Shown piece after piece: positions 49,187 to 61,280 of a stretch of DNA of 64,000 nucleotides. The notes below the pieces were generated by a model. That model was not told the origin of the DNA. It searched no databases and saw nothing but the letters and a program-made list of their open reading frames with translations. Within the stretch, counting starts at the first letter, position 1. Every line of letters begins with the position of its first letter. Source of the stretch: Odobenus rosmarus divergens (taxonomy: Eukaryota; Chordata; Mammalia; Carnivora; Odobenidae); assembly GCF_000321225.1 (NCBI RefSeq), contig NW_004451873.1, positions 265,204 through 329,203 on the forward strand, written 5' to 3'. Both the position numbers and the translations under genes were made by a program.

Positions 49187-49256
49187 GGAAGGGGCGGGGG
49201 GAAGGAAAAAGGAAGGAAAGAAGGAAAAGAAGGGGAAAAAAAGAAGAGAGGAAAGG
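49187..49256. repeat. Purine-rich (GGAA/GAAA) tract
   Basis: About 70 bp of nearly pure A/G on the plus strand (C/T on the NEO1 transcript), roughly 1 kb downstream of the first-Ig exon donor. Confidence 0.85.
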
Positions 49257-50221
49257 CTAATTATCAAAAGAAGTGACTTTTTTCGCCTTTTCTTTTTCCA
49301 TCCTCAGTCTGTGATTATGGAATAATTACAGTAACTTTATATCACACTCAAATTCAGCTATGAGTATCTGGTTCCAAAAAGAAAAAGAGCCAGGATACTC
49401 TGAATGAATGAGCAAATATAGCCTGGATGAGCGGGAAATGGGGAACTATCACCCTACAGTGGCAATGAGATGGGAAACTATTCTGTTACTCATTTTCTTT
49501 TCTTTAAGTGTTAGCATTTTACCAAGATGAGTATAAACATAAGACAATTTCTGTACAATGTGACCCTCAAGAAAAACTAACTACACTTCATCTAGTACTC
49601 AAGTGAAGAAACACTGACCTGAGGAATACCAGCGTCTACTACAAGACACGCATGACTTACTCAGCTTACGCTTCCATTATTCTTCAAATAAGAATGCTCT
49701 AAAAGGGAGTGAATGTTTGTCTCTTTACAACTTTCTGCTCTTCACCTTAATACCCACATCCTATAGGTTTTTAAATAATTAATCCAATTAAATGTCATTT
49801 CCTTGGCTGTGGCATAAAGGAACCAAGATTCTGGCTATATTGCAAGTTTTACAAAGCCATACTAAGTGGTTATGCTGGGGAGGATAAAAGTTAGCAATCA
49901 AAGGGAATCAATTTTCCTATACAACTTCCTCTGTCATTTCCAAGTTAAAAAGAAGAAAAGAACGGACTTAATAATTATGATCGCAGCTATAAGCAATGTA
50001 AGTGACAGAAAGTGGAAAAGTGCTACAGTTTACTCCCCATGGCACTAAGCAAGTCTTAGCAGAATGCCATGCACCTAGCAGATGCTCAACTGATACTTGT
50101 TAAGTGAGTATATTTCTTGTTACCAGTTAAATGAAAACTCTAGGATAATACTGCTTTTTATCAAGATATGCCCTTTATGAAAATTTGAAAATACAAATAA
50201 ATTACTTTTGAAAAAACTTAC

Positions 50222-50539
50222 CTGCTACTGTGAGCTTGGCTGTTCTGCTGACAATAGTTCCAAGACTCTCAACAGTGGCCACACACTGATAATAACCTTC
50301 ATCAGGTTTGTTGTGTTTGGAATGCACCACGCTGCTGATAAATAAAGACCCATCTGAGAGAAGCTGGCGTCGGTCATCTGATACTAAGTTTAAAAAAGTT
50401 CCATCTTTTTTCCATTCAATTTTTGGAGAAGGTTCAGAATATGCTGAACAGTTCAATATAACAGAAGAGCCTCTAACTGAGAGCGTATCCACTGGCTCCA
50501 CCAGAAAATAAAATGGAGTGAATGTTCGAACGCTGGATC
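50222..50539 (-). CDS. NEO1: Neogenin exon with first Ig domain (probable exon 2)
   Basis: This 318-bp internal exon encodes the N-terminal Ig domain of neogenin, a cell-surface receptor of the DCC family that binds netrins and RGM/BMP-pathway ligands. The acceptor is ttttgtag|GATCC and the donor GCAG|gtaag. The exon starts with two bases of a codon and ends with one (phase 1 on both sides). The peptide runs from [20 protein letters not shown] to [10 protein letters not shown]. It has the first Ig cysteine in ILNCSAY, the core tryptophan in IEWKKDG and the second cysteine in [10 protein letters not shown]; the NCS at the first cysteine is a possible N-glycosylation sequon. DCC is the nearest paralogue, but [15 protein letters not shown] is neogenin wording. 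An in-frame ATG inside the upstream intron makes an open frame look longer, but the acceptor excludes it. The signal peptide and true start lie on an exon to the right of the window. Confidence 0.96.
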
Positions 50540-51223
50540 CTACAAAAATAACAAAAAGAACAAAGTTAAGCAAAGCTTTCCTCTTCTATTTCTGTAAGAA
50601 AATGTAATTTGTATAAAAGTTATTGTTAAATAATTATGCTGTCTGGATATAACATAATAAGTCATTTCACTATTAGTATCTAACAAATAAAATTTCTTTT
50701 ACTAGGAAATCAAGATATGACCCATTTAGAAGAAGATGAAAAAAAAGACCCTGCCAGATGACATAATCCAACCTTGATCGATTACATGAATATCTAATAA
50801 AAGTTTTATGTCAAACCCTACAATGGGATTTATAAATATTTAAAATTATTTTATTCAAAGTGAAATTTTCTATAAAACATAAAGAAAGCAGAAAACTGAA
50901 ATGATTCTTTGTTATTAAGTTATGTTTACTGGCTATATTTGTTTCATAAATTCACCATACATACACTTTGTCCATTTTTCTAGTGGATTACTCATCCTAT
51001 TGACTTAGCAATCTTTGGGCATAGCTATCATGTTTTGTAAATATTCTTTTTTCCACTTTGACATTATTTTTGTCATAAGAAAACAAATTTTAACTATATA
51101 AAATTAAAGCTGTTATATTTAAAAAGATTTTTATTCCAAGATTATAAAAAATTTCAGCTTTGTTTTGTGCTAGTACTTTTGTGATTTCATTTTCTACATT
51201 TAATCTTCATCTATAATTCATTT

Positions 51224-51316
51224 TTTTTTTAAGTAGGGAACTCACGACCCTGAGATCAAGACCTGAGCTGAGATCAAGAGTCGGATGCTTAACCAACTGA
51301 GCCACCCAGGCGCCCC
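51224..51316 (-). repeat. Very short SINEC with target-site duplication
   Basis: T tail followed directly by aactcacgaccctgagatca and the reversed head ccacccaggcgcccc; the CT tract is missing. The flank ctataattcat (51211-51221) recurs as ctagaattcat (51317-51327). Confidence 0.92.
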
Positions 51317-51459
51317 TAGAATTCATTTTGATGTAAACAGCACAGGAGGGGTCAGTTTAATTTTTCTAAGTCCTTAGAAAAATTCTTTGAACCTGAGGAA
51401 GTTCCTGGCCAGTTCCTTGAACATGAGAAAAACCCAATTTTTTTTTTTAATTTACTATA

Positions 51460-52243
51460 GGAAACTCCATACTGTTTTCCAGAGTGGCTGCACCAGCCTG
51501 CATTCCCACCAACAGTGTAAGAGGGTTCCCCTTTCTCCACATCCTCACCAACATTTGTTGTTTCCTGTCTTATTAATTTTTGCCATTCTAACTGGTATAA
51601 AGTGGTATCTCATTGTGGTTTTGATTTGTATTTCACTGATGGCTAAAAAGAGAGCTACCCTATGACCCAGCAATTGCACTACTAGGTATTTATCCCAAAG
51701 ATACAGACGTAGTGAAAAGAAGGGGCACCTGTACCCCAATGTTCATAGCAGCAATGTCCACAATAGCCAAACTGGGGAAGGAGCCGAGATGCCCTTCAAC
51801 AGATGAATGGATAAACATGTGGTACATATAGACAATGGAATAGTACTCAGCCATCAGAAAGGATGAATACCCACCATTTGCATCTACATGGATGGAACTG
51901 GAGGGGATTATGCTAAGTGAAATAAGTCAAGCAGAGAAAGACAATTATCATATGGTTTCACTCATGTGTGGAACATAACGAATAGCACAGAGGACCACAG
52001 GGGAAGGGAGGGAAAACTGCATGGGAAGAAATCAGAGAGGGAGACAAACCATGAGAGACTCTGGACTCGGGGAAACAAACTGAGGGTTACAGAAGGGAAG
52101 GGGGATGGGGTAACCGGGTGATGGGTATTAAGGAGGGCACGTGATGTGATGAGCACTGGGTGTTATACACAACCAATGAATCATTGAACACTACATCAAA
52201 AACTAATGATGTAATATGTTGGCTAAATGAACGTAATAAAAAA
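51460..52243 (+). repeat. L1 with 5' inversion (twin priming)
   Basis: 51460-51645 is reversed L1 ORF2 (gaaactccatactgttttcc to ttgatttgtatttcactgat). 51646-52243 is the following part in sense (gctaccctatgacccagcaa to the tip and A tail). The flanks aatttactata (51449-51459) and aatttgctata (52244-52254) are the target-site duplication with one change. Confidence 0.93.
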
Positions 52244-53084
52244 AATTTGCTATAAATCTTATATTCTCAGCCAGAGAAAACTTTCCAACTTAAAGCTTTA
52301 CCTCTTTTCTTTAAGAAGAGTACTGACCAAATCCCTTGTAATCAGACTATAATCAGTTCTAATCAGATTTCTTCATGTGAACAATTAGGGAGGCTTAGTC
52401 CATGAAAACAAGGCAGTTTTTAAAATATATCTACACACCCCTTTATCTATAATTTATTTACACTGTGAACTTAAGAATGACGCTAGTTCTTTACTACATA
52501 ATGAAAGAGTGGTTCTAAATAAATACGAAACATACTGGCAGAGGGAAGGGAATATTCACATGTTTTAAATTTTTCAAACACTTACAATGTGAATCAAATT
52601 CCAAACTGACTAATCTTCCTTTCCCAAACACCACGAGGTGGGTTCCATCCCTATTTAATGATTATGAAATTGATTCTTCAAGTCTTAAAACTCTTGAGAA
52701 TGAGCTTAGGAATTTTTCAGAAGTAACCTGCAGGGATTTGCTTTTTACTACTGTAAAAAATGTTACATTGATACTATAGTAAAATAAATAAAAATATCAA
52801 CTCCAGGGCAATACAAAAAGATTGCTAAACTAAGAGAAATTACTTTTATACCATTCCTGTGTAACATTAAATCTTTATTATACCATCCAAATTAAACAAT
52901 TCAGGAACTTAAGAGAGAAATGTATTAGACTGGCAGTCAAAATATGCAAAGTAACAGTTTAAAATAATTATTAATAAACAAATTTCATTTTAAAATTTGG
53001 ACAAAGTTTTGCCATTTAAAAAATAATAATTACACAAATGTAAATTTTTCACAGCTTAACATTCTATCTTGCTTTTGATTTTTT

Positions 53085-53264
53085 TTTTAAGATTTTATTT
53101 ATTTATTTGAGAGAGAGAGAACGAGTGAGGGGAAGAGCAGAGGGAGAGGGAGAAGCAGACTCCCTGCTGAGCAGGGAGCCCCAAGTGGGACTCGATCCCA
53201 GGACCCTGGGGTCATGACCCCAGCCGAAGGCAGACGCTTAACCAACCGAGTCACCCAGGCGCCC
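53085..53264 (-). repeat. SINEC, reversed
   Basis: A full-length CAN-SINE: T tail, (GA)n, ctccctgctgagcagggagc, ending cacccaggcgcccc. Confidence 0.95.
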
Positions 53265-53504
53265 CTGATACTCTTTCATTTTAAAAGTCCTTATCAACCA
53301 AGTTGAACAAGAGTACGTGCCTTCAAAAATTTGTTTTAATTATAGGGAAGTTTACGAATGCCTTTGAAAACCAAGGCCCTTCAAAATTTTACCACAAATA
53401 TGTATTCTACATTACTTAGAATACAGCATTAAATATTTATGTATATCATCTTTGTATTTTATTCCCTCAGTAAACACACAGTGACCTAAGGTACTGTTCC
53501 TTCG

Positions 53505-53800
53505 CTTAAAATCCCTCAAAGGCTTGCCACTGTCTTTTACAAACTAAATAAACTCCCTAAATGGACTATGTGACCTGACCTCTACCTACTCTCCAGGCTT
53601 CCCCAGCATCACTCTCTCCTCACCCTCTAAGGCTTGCTGCATCTCTGTCACCCCCCCTTAGCTCCTGCCCTCTTCCCATAAGCTACTCCCACCACCACCC
53701 CTCTCCAATTGACTCCAAGTCTTCCTTCAAGCTCAGCTTAAATACTACTTTCTCAGAAATGCTGTCTGTGCCTGGTGTCCAGACAAGAATAGTTTCGTCT
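53505..53800 (-). repeat. L2 3' region
   Basis: Reversed L2 wording: cttaaaatccctcaaaggct, ctctccaggcttccccagca, aagctcagcttaaatactac. Confidence 0.5.
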
Positions 53801-54239
53801 TGTTACAAGCCGGCATGGTATACAGTACCTACATAGCACTTCAAATGTTCTTAATCTCTAAATATTTGTAATAACTTGTTTGTTAGGGCACAGAAGTTCC
53901 CAAAGTTTCTTGGCTCCTGGTGCCCTTATTTTTTAAATTTTTTCATCAATTCTCTAGACTAAAAGAAATACCTAACAGTTTTGTTTATGTAATAGTTAGG
54001 TTCAAACAAATGAATATTTATGTCCTAACAAGTTAGTATCCTATTGAAAAAATAATACAGGCAAATTGAAAAATATTTTAACTTTTAAACAACCACAACT
54101 AGTTATTATGGGATGTGTGTGCATATTGGACACTACATGAGTTCTCAAACCTTGAAATCAAATTGGATACTGCCATTCTCTAGGACAACTGGTTACCCAC
54201 ATGAGAAAAAAAACAAGCCTACTTACAACATGTAGTAAC

Positions 54240-54475
54240 AGTAAACACTTAACATGTTTCTATGTATCAGAGACTGCTCTAAACATTCTCTACATACTAA
54301 CTACTCATTTAATCTCCACTACTATCTTATTATAGGTACTACTATTATTCTCATTTTAGAGGAGAAAACTAAAGCATAGAAATGTTAAATACCTTGTCCA
54401 AGGTCACAAAGGTAGTAAATAACAGAACCAGAGTCTGTGATCTTAATCACACTACACTCTAATGCCTCTTATATA
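54240..54475 (-). repeat. MIR, nearly complete
   Basis: Reversed MIR: aacactta...catgttt, actcatttaatctccactac, ccttgtccaaggtcacaaag and agaaccagagtctgtgatct. Confidence 0.85.
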
Positions 54476-54530
54476 CATATAGAAAAATACGTTCCAGACC
54501 TATGAGAAAACTACATAAAAAAAATTTAGG

Positions 54531-54722
54531 GGGCGCCAGGGTGGCTCAGTTGGTTAAGCATCTGTGTTCAGCTCAGGTCATGAACCAGAGTCCCGGGATG
54601 GAGCCCAGAGTCAGGCTCCCTGCTCAGCGGGGAGTCTGTTTCTCCCTCTCCCTCTGTCCCCCACTCTCTGCTTGTGATCTCTCACTCTTTCTCTCTCAAA
54701 TAAATAAATAAATCTTTTAAAA
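54531..54722 (+). repeat. SINEC
   Basis: The head is ggggcgccagggtggctcag, with a CT tract and aaataaataaataaatc tail. Flanks aaaaatttag and aaagattttag suggest an imperfect duplication. Confidence 0.93.
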
Positions 54723-54950
54723 AAGATTTTAGGAAAATACAAGGATAACCCTGGTGTCAGGCAACCTTTTAAGTCAAAATAGGGAACTTCAAAGTTAGAA
54801 AAGATAGATATGTTTCACTTCATTGTATTTAAATTTTTAAAACTTTAAGGCAAAAATATCATAACAAAGTAAAATATGACAAGACTGGGAGGAAATTTAC
54901 CACATGTAACAAGAATTTTAAAAGTCACATCACTCAATAAAAAAAATGGA

Positions 54951-55020
54951 TAAGGCTGTGTTCCAATAAAACTTTATAAAAACAAGCAGCAGGATGCATT
55001 TGATCCATTGACTCCTGCCT
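54951..55020 (+). repeat. hAT-type DNA transposon end fragment
   Basis: The sequence aaggctgtgttccaataaaa, ctttataaaaacaagcagca and caggatgcatttgatccatt is the end of the same element family as 17485-18030. Confidence 0.55.
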
Positions 55021-55679
55021 TAGAATACTTAGCCAGCAAAAAATAAGTGGGCCACATTTCATCTGATCTGGAATGAATTCGGAGAAGAATGAACAAAGCA
55101 GACAAGTATAAATAATAAAATGTCATGTACATATGACTATATGAGCACTGAGAAAGTAGCAAAGTGTACCAGGTTGTTACCACTGATTTACTGGGAGGAG
55201 ATGGAGGAGGTGAGTAGATGAAAAGCTTCAAGCACATAGAAAGTAATTTCATAATAAAAATTAGCTTACGTGTATAATCCCTTTATAAGTATTATACATG
55301 TTGTGGTAGGTGTGGGTGAAGGGGTACATTTTTTAAAAACTAGTCATTAAAATGTGGATTATCTCAGGGTGGTGAGATTTCAGTTGACTTTTAATTTCTT
55401 CTTTCACCTTTGCTATTGCATGAATATTTTATATGAAACACAATGTTGTTCAAGCAGAAATAAAGCTATTTTCATATACAGTCTGCACAGGAAAAGGACA
55501 ATATGAAAAGTCGGGGGCATATTCACATGCTAACATTCAAAAACTTAAAATATATATACTGTTAAATAAAAAAATACTCAAGTTCAAAATACATATAGTA
55601 TGACCCCACCTACATAAAAATATATATACATGTACATATATGTGTGTATGCACACATTTAAATGTAAATAATGTATGGA

Positions 55680-56020
55680 AGAGGTGCCTGGATGGCTCAG
55701 TAGGTTAAGTCTGACTCTTGATTTTAGCTTAGGTTATGATCTCGGGGTGGTGGGCTCAAGCCCCACATCAGGCTCCATACTCAGCAGGTAGTATGCTTGA
55801 GATTCTCTCCCTCTCCCGCTGCCTCCCCTCCCTGCTCATACACATACTCTCTAAAATAAATAATAGTTGAACACTACATCAAAAACTAATGATGTTCTAT
55901 ATGTTGGCTAACTGCATAATAAAAAATATATATAAATTTAAAAAATAATAAATAAAAATGAGGGTCATGATAAAAGCTTTAAAATTTAAAAAAATTAAAT
56001 AAATAAATAAAATCTTAAAA
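55680..56020 (+). repeat. SINEC carrying an L1 tip in its tail
   Basis: The SINE body is at 55680-55863 (gaggtgcctggatggctcag). Then an L1 3' tip follows at about 55866-55985 (gaacactacatcaaaaacta, tatatgttggctaactgcat). A second SINE-like tail (aaataaataaataaaatctt) follows at 55995-56020. The flanks aataatgta at 55667-55675 and 56026-56034 bracket the whole composite. Confidence 0.75.
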
Positions 56021-56307
56021 AAAATAATAATGTAGGGAAAGGGCTAAAAGAATAAACACTGAACAGTTTAACAGTGTTTTCTCCTGGGGAAGTAATGGGA
56101 TTCAGTTACTGATGGAGAGCATACAGGGGGAAGGCTTTTTCACGCCATGGATTTCTGCACTGCTTATTGCTTAAAATATGAACAACTGCTTATGCTTTCT
56201 TGTCATCTTTTTCTGTTTTAAAAAAACAAAATAACTTTTGTTATTGGTGGTAAATAATCTTTTTTTGGGAACAGAAGATTTTTTTTAAAAAAGATCTATC
56301 ACCATTT

Positions 56308-56408
56308 CTTTTTTTTATTAATTTTTATTTAAATTTTAGTTAACTTACACTACAATATTGGTTCCAGGAGTAGAATTCTGATTCATCACTTACAACACCC
56401 AGTGCTCA
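56308..56408 (-). repeat. L1 3' tip
   Basis: Poly-T followed by atttttatttaaattttagt, ccaggagtagaattctgatt and cacttacaacacccagtgct. About 100 bp long. Flanks atctatcaccatttctt and acctatcactgcttctt suggest an imperfect duplication. Confidence 0.8.
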
Positions 56409-57777
56409 GACCTATCACTGCTTCTTTAACCATTTTTCCTCTGTCACAGAAAAGTCATCAGACACCCACTCCTTGGCTGACTTTGTATAAAAACTGGCCT
56501 ATATTTCCCACCAGGGTCCTAATTCCCTGTCCACTTAAATTTGCTTAATTTTAGTTTACTGTGACCACAGTCACGATACACATTATTCTGAAACAGGCTT
56601 AATGATCCTGTCTGATCTCTTGCACAATCCCTGGTCTCTGCAAATTCTCACTTTTTAATGGAATAGCTCTCACTTCTTGATAAACTATTCCTCACTTTTT
56701 GATAAAATACTTCACACTTCTTGATAGAATTCCATCTCATGAAAGGAAAATACCCACAGGGAACTTATCTCAGTTGTATTCCCCCACCCCCAAATATCAA
56801 CAAATCCTATCACTCATTGCACACCAGCATGGCCAATAATTCTAAATTTTATCGTGTCCAGAATAAAAAAATAACATACGGTATTTGAATACTGGCAGAA
56901 ATAAAATGAAATCTGTCTTACTGCCCACAGAGGTTCAAAGTTTGACAGCATCAGAAATGCAGGACAGAAAGGTAAGCAAGCCTTTTTACCTGCCTACAAA
57001 AGTAAGGTTTCTGTACATAATGTTATTCATCCTATGAAAATTATGTCTTCATTATAAACTAAGACATTAATGTCAAAGGACTTCATACCTCTTTTACTCC
57101 TTAATAACATTACTTTGACCACCCTATCCTATCCAGTCAGTCTGTAAATCCTACATTTCATCCTTCCTGATTCTTTGGTGTCCACTCTCGCCATATAGCT
57201 TAGTCTCTCTTGCTTCAAGTTCTCAATTTAAAATCAAAAAGTCTAAAAATTAGAAAGTTAAAATACTCAATTCAAAGGATTCAAAAAAATAATACGTTCA
57301 CATCACTGGTTAAGAACAAGCAATACTTAAGAGTTAAATGTTTTCCACCCTCTTTTGCTGCATAACAATTAGGACTCCCAGCTCCAGAGCTCAGTCCCTC
57401 TCTGCCCTGCACAGCCAGTTTCTCCAAAGACTGAATCTACAGAGATGCAGAACTCCTTTCCTGGAATTTCAAGTAAGGCATGTGGTTAGCTGTTAATATT
57501 ACATGGATGGTTTCACTTGCGTGATATACATATACTTTACGGGCATACCATAAAACAGTAAATGTCAACTTCTAACCAAAGCTGGACCTGAAATTATTTT
57601 TCAGGCTACTAATATCCTATTAGGAAAATTCAATTTGATTATTCTAATTTATAGCATCTACTCTCCCAACCATTCCACCAAAATGAAAAATATCTGAATT
57701 TGTTTATTCAAGAAACATCTGTTAAAGTAAGAATGCTTTCCTTTTCTTCAATTTTCAGCCTTCCTCCTCTCCCCTCT

Positions 57778-57797
57778 CCCACACACACACACACAAA
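57778..57797. repeat. (CA)n microsatellite
   Basis: A short cacacacacacacac run followed by A. Confidence 0.85.
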
Positions 57798-58199
57798 AAC
57801 AGCCACAGTGGAAAACTCTTTCATAAAATGAAGTCAAGCAGACATGATTTTGAATTCTAGCTCCACTATTCTAGTTCATTTCTCTCTGTGTCTAAAATTC
57901 GCTCCCTTATAAAACAGGAAAAATAATGCCCTCCTTTCAAGGAAATCTCTGTGAAGAAAGGTATAAAGCACCTACCTACCTCACTGCTTGGCAGATAGCA
58001 AGTCCTAAATAAATAGTAACTATTCACAGTTCAAAAGCCTACCATATTTTCTCCCAAACTGCTAACATCTAGAACCTTAGTTTTCACCAATCACATTTTA
58101 CAAACTGCAAAATATGGACTTTATTTTTTTTTACTTTTAATCACATTTTGGACAATTACATATAAAATAATATTAAGTGATCTTAAAACTCAAGTCTAA

Positions 58200-58620
58200 A
58201 CATCTTTCTCCTCTGCCTAATTTTTCAACAGCTCCCCCATTACAGCAAATGTAATCCAATTCATTACCATGACATTCAAAAGGGGCTGAAGGATCTGGTC
58301 CCTGCCTCTCTACAACCTAATCTCACATCATGTTCCCTCCAACTCAACAAGCTCTGGTAACATTCTTCAATTTTTTGAACAAGCCATGTTCTTTCCCATA
58401 TTAGAGCCTTTGCATCTGCTGTCCCCTCTGCCTGCACACTCGCTCTGCACCCACTCTTGCATCACACAGCTGGCTAGCTTGCTCTCAGCTTCCACGTTTC
58501 GACCAGCTGTCACTTCTACAGGGGCCTTCTCTGACAACTATCCCTGTGAAGGTCCTAGCCTCCTAATCCTACCCTTTATATGCTCTTCCCAGCAATTCGC
58601 TTTCTGTTTTTAAGGCCTGT
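58200..58620 (-). repeat. L2 3' region
   Basis: Reversed L2 wording: ttagagcctttgcatctgct, gtcccctctgcctgcacact, ggggccttctctgacaacta. The open frame across it is chance. Confidence 0.7.
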
Positions 58621-58999
58621 TTTCCCTGGTAGAAAGCTAGAAAACTAGATAAAATAAAACCAAGATTAGGTAGAGTAAAGAGAATAATTACCACAGCTCA
58701 CGCTAGCCAAAAAGTTGTATTAAATTTTTAGAGAACAAAATTTCAAGAGCTTAAGTCAGTAACAATGGACTTCAAGTCTTGTTAAAATAATAATTTATAC
58801 ATTAATCTTCCAAAAATAGACTAAGGATCCACTATGTATAAGAACCAAAAAATTCTCATTTATTATTTCTCACTTCACCCTAATCCACTCCCATCCCCAT
58901 AATACAAGCTTGATAAGAGCACGAACCTTTCCTGGTATCCATAGTGGGTACTCAATAATATATATTAAATGAATGAAGGATGCTACGCAACTAAATTAC

Positions 59000-60070
59000 A
59001 ACAGTAAGACAGGAGTACCTACTCTCAGAGTGCTGACAGTGGGAACACGCAATGATATAATCATGGCTCACAAAAACACAATCAGAACAATGTGGTGGGA
59101 GCCATGACAGAATGTGTACAAGGTGCAGAGACAGAAGTGAATAGGCCTAGAGAGTCAGGGAAGACATTCATGCAAAACGTGATTATTAACGTGAAATCTA
59201 AGGGATGAATAGGAGCCCAGCCAGTAAAGGGCAGAATGCATCACCAGTGGAACAGCAGGTGCAAAATCTCAGAACAAGGTGGTAGTGGAAGGGGCAAAAG
59301 TACTCAAAGAAATTCAGAAGTGGGTAGACAAGGACAGATTGTAAGGATTTTTATATCTTAAGTTAGTAAGTTGGGCAAAGGCTTTAAGATGAGAAGTGAT
59401 GATCACATTTACTTCTTATTAAAAGGATGGTGCTTGCTGCACAATGGAGATTAGTTAGGAGAACACAGCTGGAGAGAAGGAAACCAGTTGGGAAGCCTCT
59501 ACAGTCATCTTGGTTGAAACCCGATGAAGTCCTATTTAGGAAAGTAACAATAGTAACTAAGAGATGGAAAGATCTGAGGAATCCTTACGGTCAAATCAAT
59601 GAGCCTTGGAAAATGATGTGGACGTGAGGGCGACTAAATGTAGAGTAAGGGCAGTGGAGGAGTCAAAGGTGACTGACAAGTTTCTCGCTTGGACAACGGC
59701 TGACTGGAGGTGCCAGTCACTGAGAAAGAGGACACAGCTGGGCAGATCATGGGCTCTGCTGTAGACATGGAGAGTTTAAGGGGCTCATTGGACATGGATG
59801 TGGAAGTCAGACAAGCTTGGAACTCAGTAGAGATTCATGCTGAATTCATGAATGGAATTCCATTCATAAGATACACATTAAAACAGAGGTTGCAAGAGAA
59901 AATGAGATATAATAAGAAATGTAAAATCTGAAAACCAAGGACCACATTCTGCAAAACACCAAGATTTAAGAGAAAGGGAAAAAAGCCTACAAAAGTCATG
60001 TAAGTCAGAGGACAAGAGAACAGGCATCTCAGAAGCCAGAGAAATATTTCAAGAAGGAGGATGACCTGCT
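59000..60070 (+). repeat. L2-like remnant
   Basis: Sense L2-like phrases (gtggaacagcaggtgcaaaa, gggcaaaggctttaagatga, ttggacatggatgtggaagt). It is degraded, so the extent is uncertain. Confidence 0.45.
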
Positions 60071-60244
60071 GAGCACACAATACAAATGGACACTCATTCA
60101 TTGGATATATATTGAAAAGGTCACTGATGACCTAGGCAAGAACAGATTTAGTGGTGTAGTGAAGACAGATGCCAGACTACAATGCACTCAGGAACAAGAT
60201 GGAAAATGAAGAAATAGAGCCTGTAAAATGAACAACTGCACTTC

Positions 60245-60405
60245 TCAAATTTTAGTTTGCATACCAATCACCTTGTTAAATCCTGCTACAATTCAGATTC
60301 TGATTCAGTAAATCTAGGGTGGAGCCTGAAATTCTACATCTCTAACAAGTGTGCAAGTGATGCAGATTCTGCCAGTCCACAAGCAACACTTTTGAGAGGG
60401 ATATA
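60245..60405 (+). repeat. MER5A-like hAT DNA transposon
   Basis: The sequence cttctcaaattttagtttgc, agattctgattcagtaaatc, tctaacaagtgtgcaagtga and gtccacaagcaacacttttg follows the MER5A pattern. Confidence 0.75.
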
Positions 60406-61085
60406 GAGACCATTTTCAAAAAGTTTGGCTGTAAAAGGCAGAGGAGAGATAGATTGGTAAATTAAGAAAACCTGAGCTTGGTCTTCTTTTATACTCTTTG
60501 TAATCGAAGAGAGACTTGAGCATGTTGAAAGATGGAAAGAACCAGTAAAGAAGGTGAAATCAAATATTCAGGCCAAATGATGGTAAGATTAGGATCCAGG
60601 CTTCTGGCCATTAAGGAGTAACAGGTACCATCCTGCCTTAGACAACTGGGCAAAAATCAATGAAACAATGTTTTTTCAGACACTGGACAACATGAAATGC
60701 AGGACTGTGACCCCTGAGAGATAGGAAACAAGATGAGCTGAAAAATCACCCCATCTTACAGCCTGTAGATATCCCATCTTTCCAGCCCTCAGCATGAGAA
60801 AGGGAAAGCAAAGAGACCTCTAAAATCTCACAGTTAAAGAAAAAGATCAGAGTTGAGGAGGCCAAGGTTACTACAATTTGCAGAGTACGAAAGAGGAGGG
60901 AGCTGCTGAGAGAACTCTGGAGTTTGGGAAAAGAGTCCCCTTGAATCTGTGGATGACTACCAATGTACATATGAGGGGACTGAAGTTGTACAAAGTATAT
61001 CTCCTAACCACTATGGAACTAACCTAGAAGTCAGTAACAGGTAGCTGGAAAACCCTAAAATATTTGGACATTAAGGAACACACTT

Positions 61086-61280
61086 TTTTTTTTAAGATTT
61101 TATTTATTTATTTGACAGATAGAGAGAGAGCACAAGTAGGCAGAGTGGCAGGCAGAGGGAGAAGGAGAAGCAGGTTCTCCGCTGAGCAGGGAGCTGGACA
61201 TGGGGCTCGATCCCAGGACCCAGGGATCATGACCTGAGCCAAAGGCAGCCGCTTAACTGACTGAGCCACCCAGGCACCCC
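61086..61280 (-). repeat. SINEC with target-site duplication
   Basis: A full reversed CAN-SINE: T tail, (GA)n, ctgagcagggagctggacat, ending ccacccaggcacccc. The flanks taaggaacacac (61072-61083) and taagcaacatac (61281-61292) differ at two bases. Confidence 0.95.

Larger units (their letters stand above)
44484..50221 (-). other. NEO1: NEO1 intron 2 (complete, about 5.7 kb)
   Basis: This intron separates the first and second Ig exons and is in phase 1. It holds a MIR, two SINECs, an old L1 and an L2 stretch, all listed separately. 44500-44780, 44915-46015, 46445-47330, 47980-48400 and 49260-50220 show no assignable feature. The open frames around 46600-47130 lack homologues I recognise and have no splice or promoter context. 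Confidence 0.9.

Noticed and set aside
24668..50539. DCC as the identity of the Ig exons
   Set aside because: DCC shares the fold, but the peptide wording ([42 protein letters not shown]) is that of neogenin.
59427..59931. Two plus-strand open frames starting with ATG
   Set aside because: They lie in L2-like sequence and lack recognisable domains.
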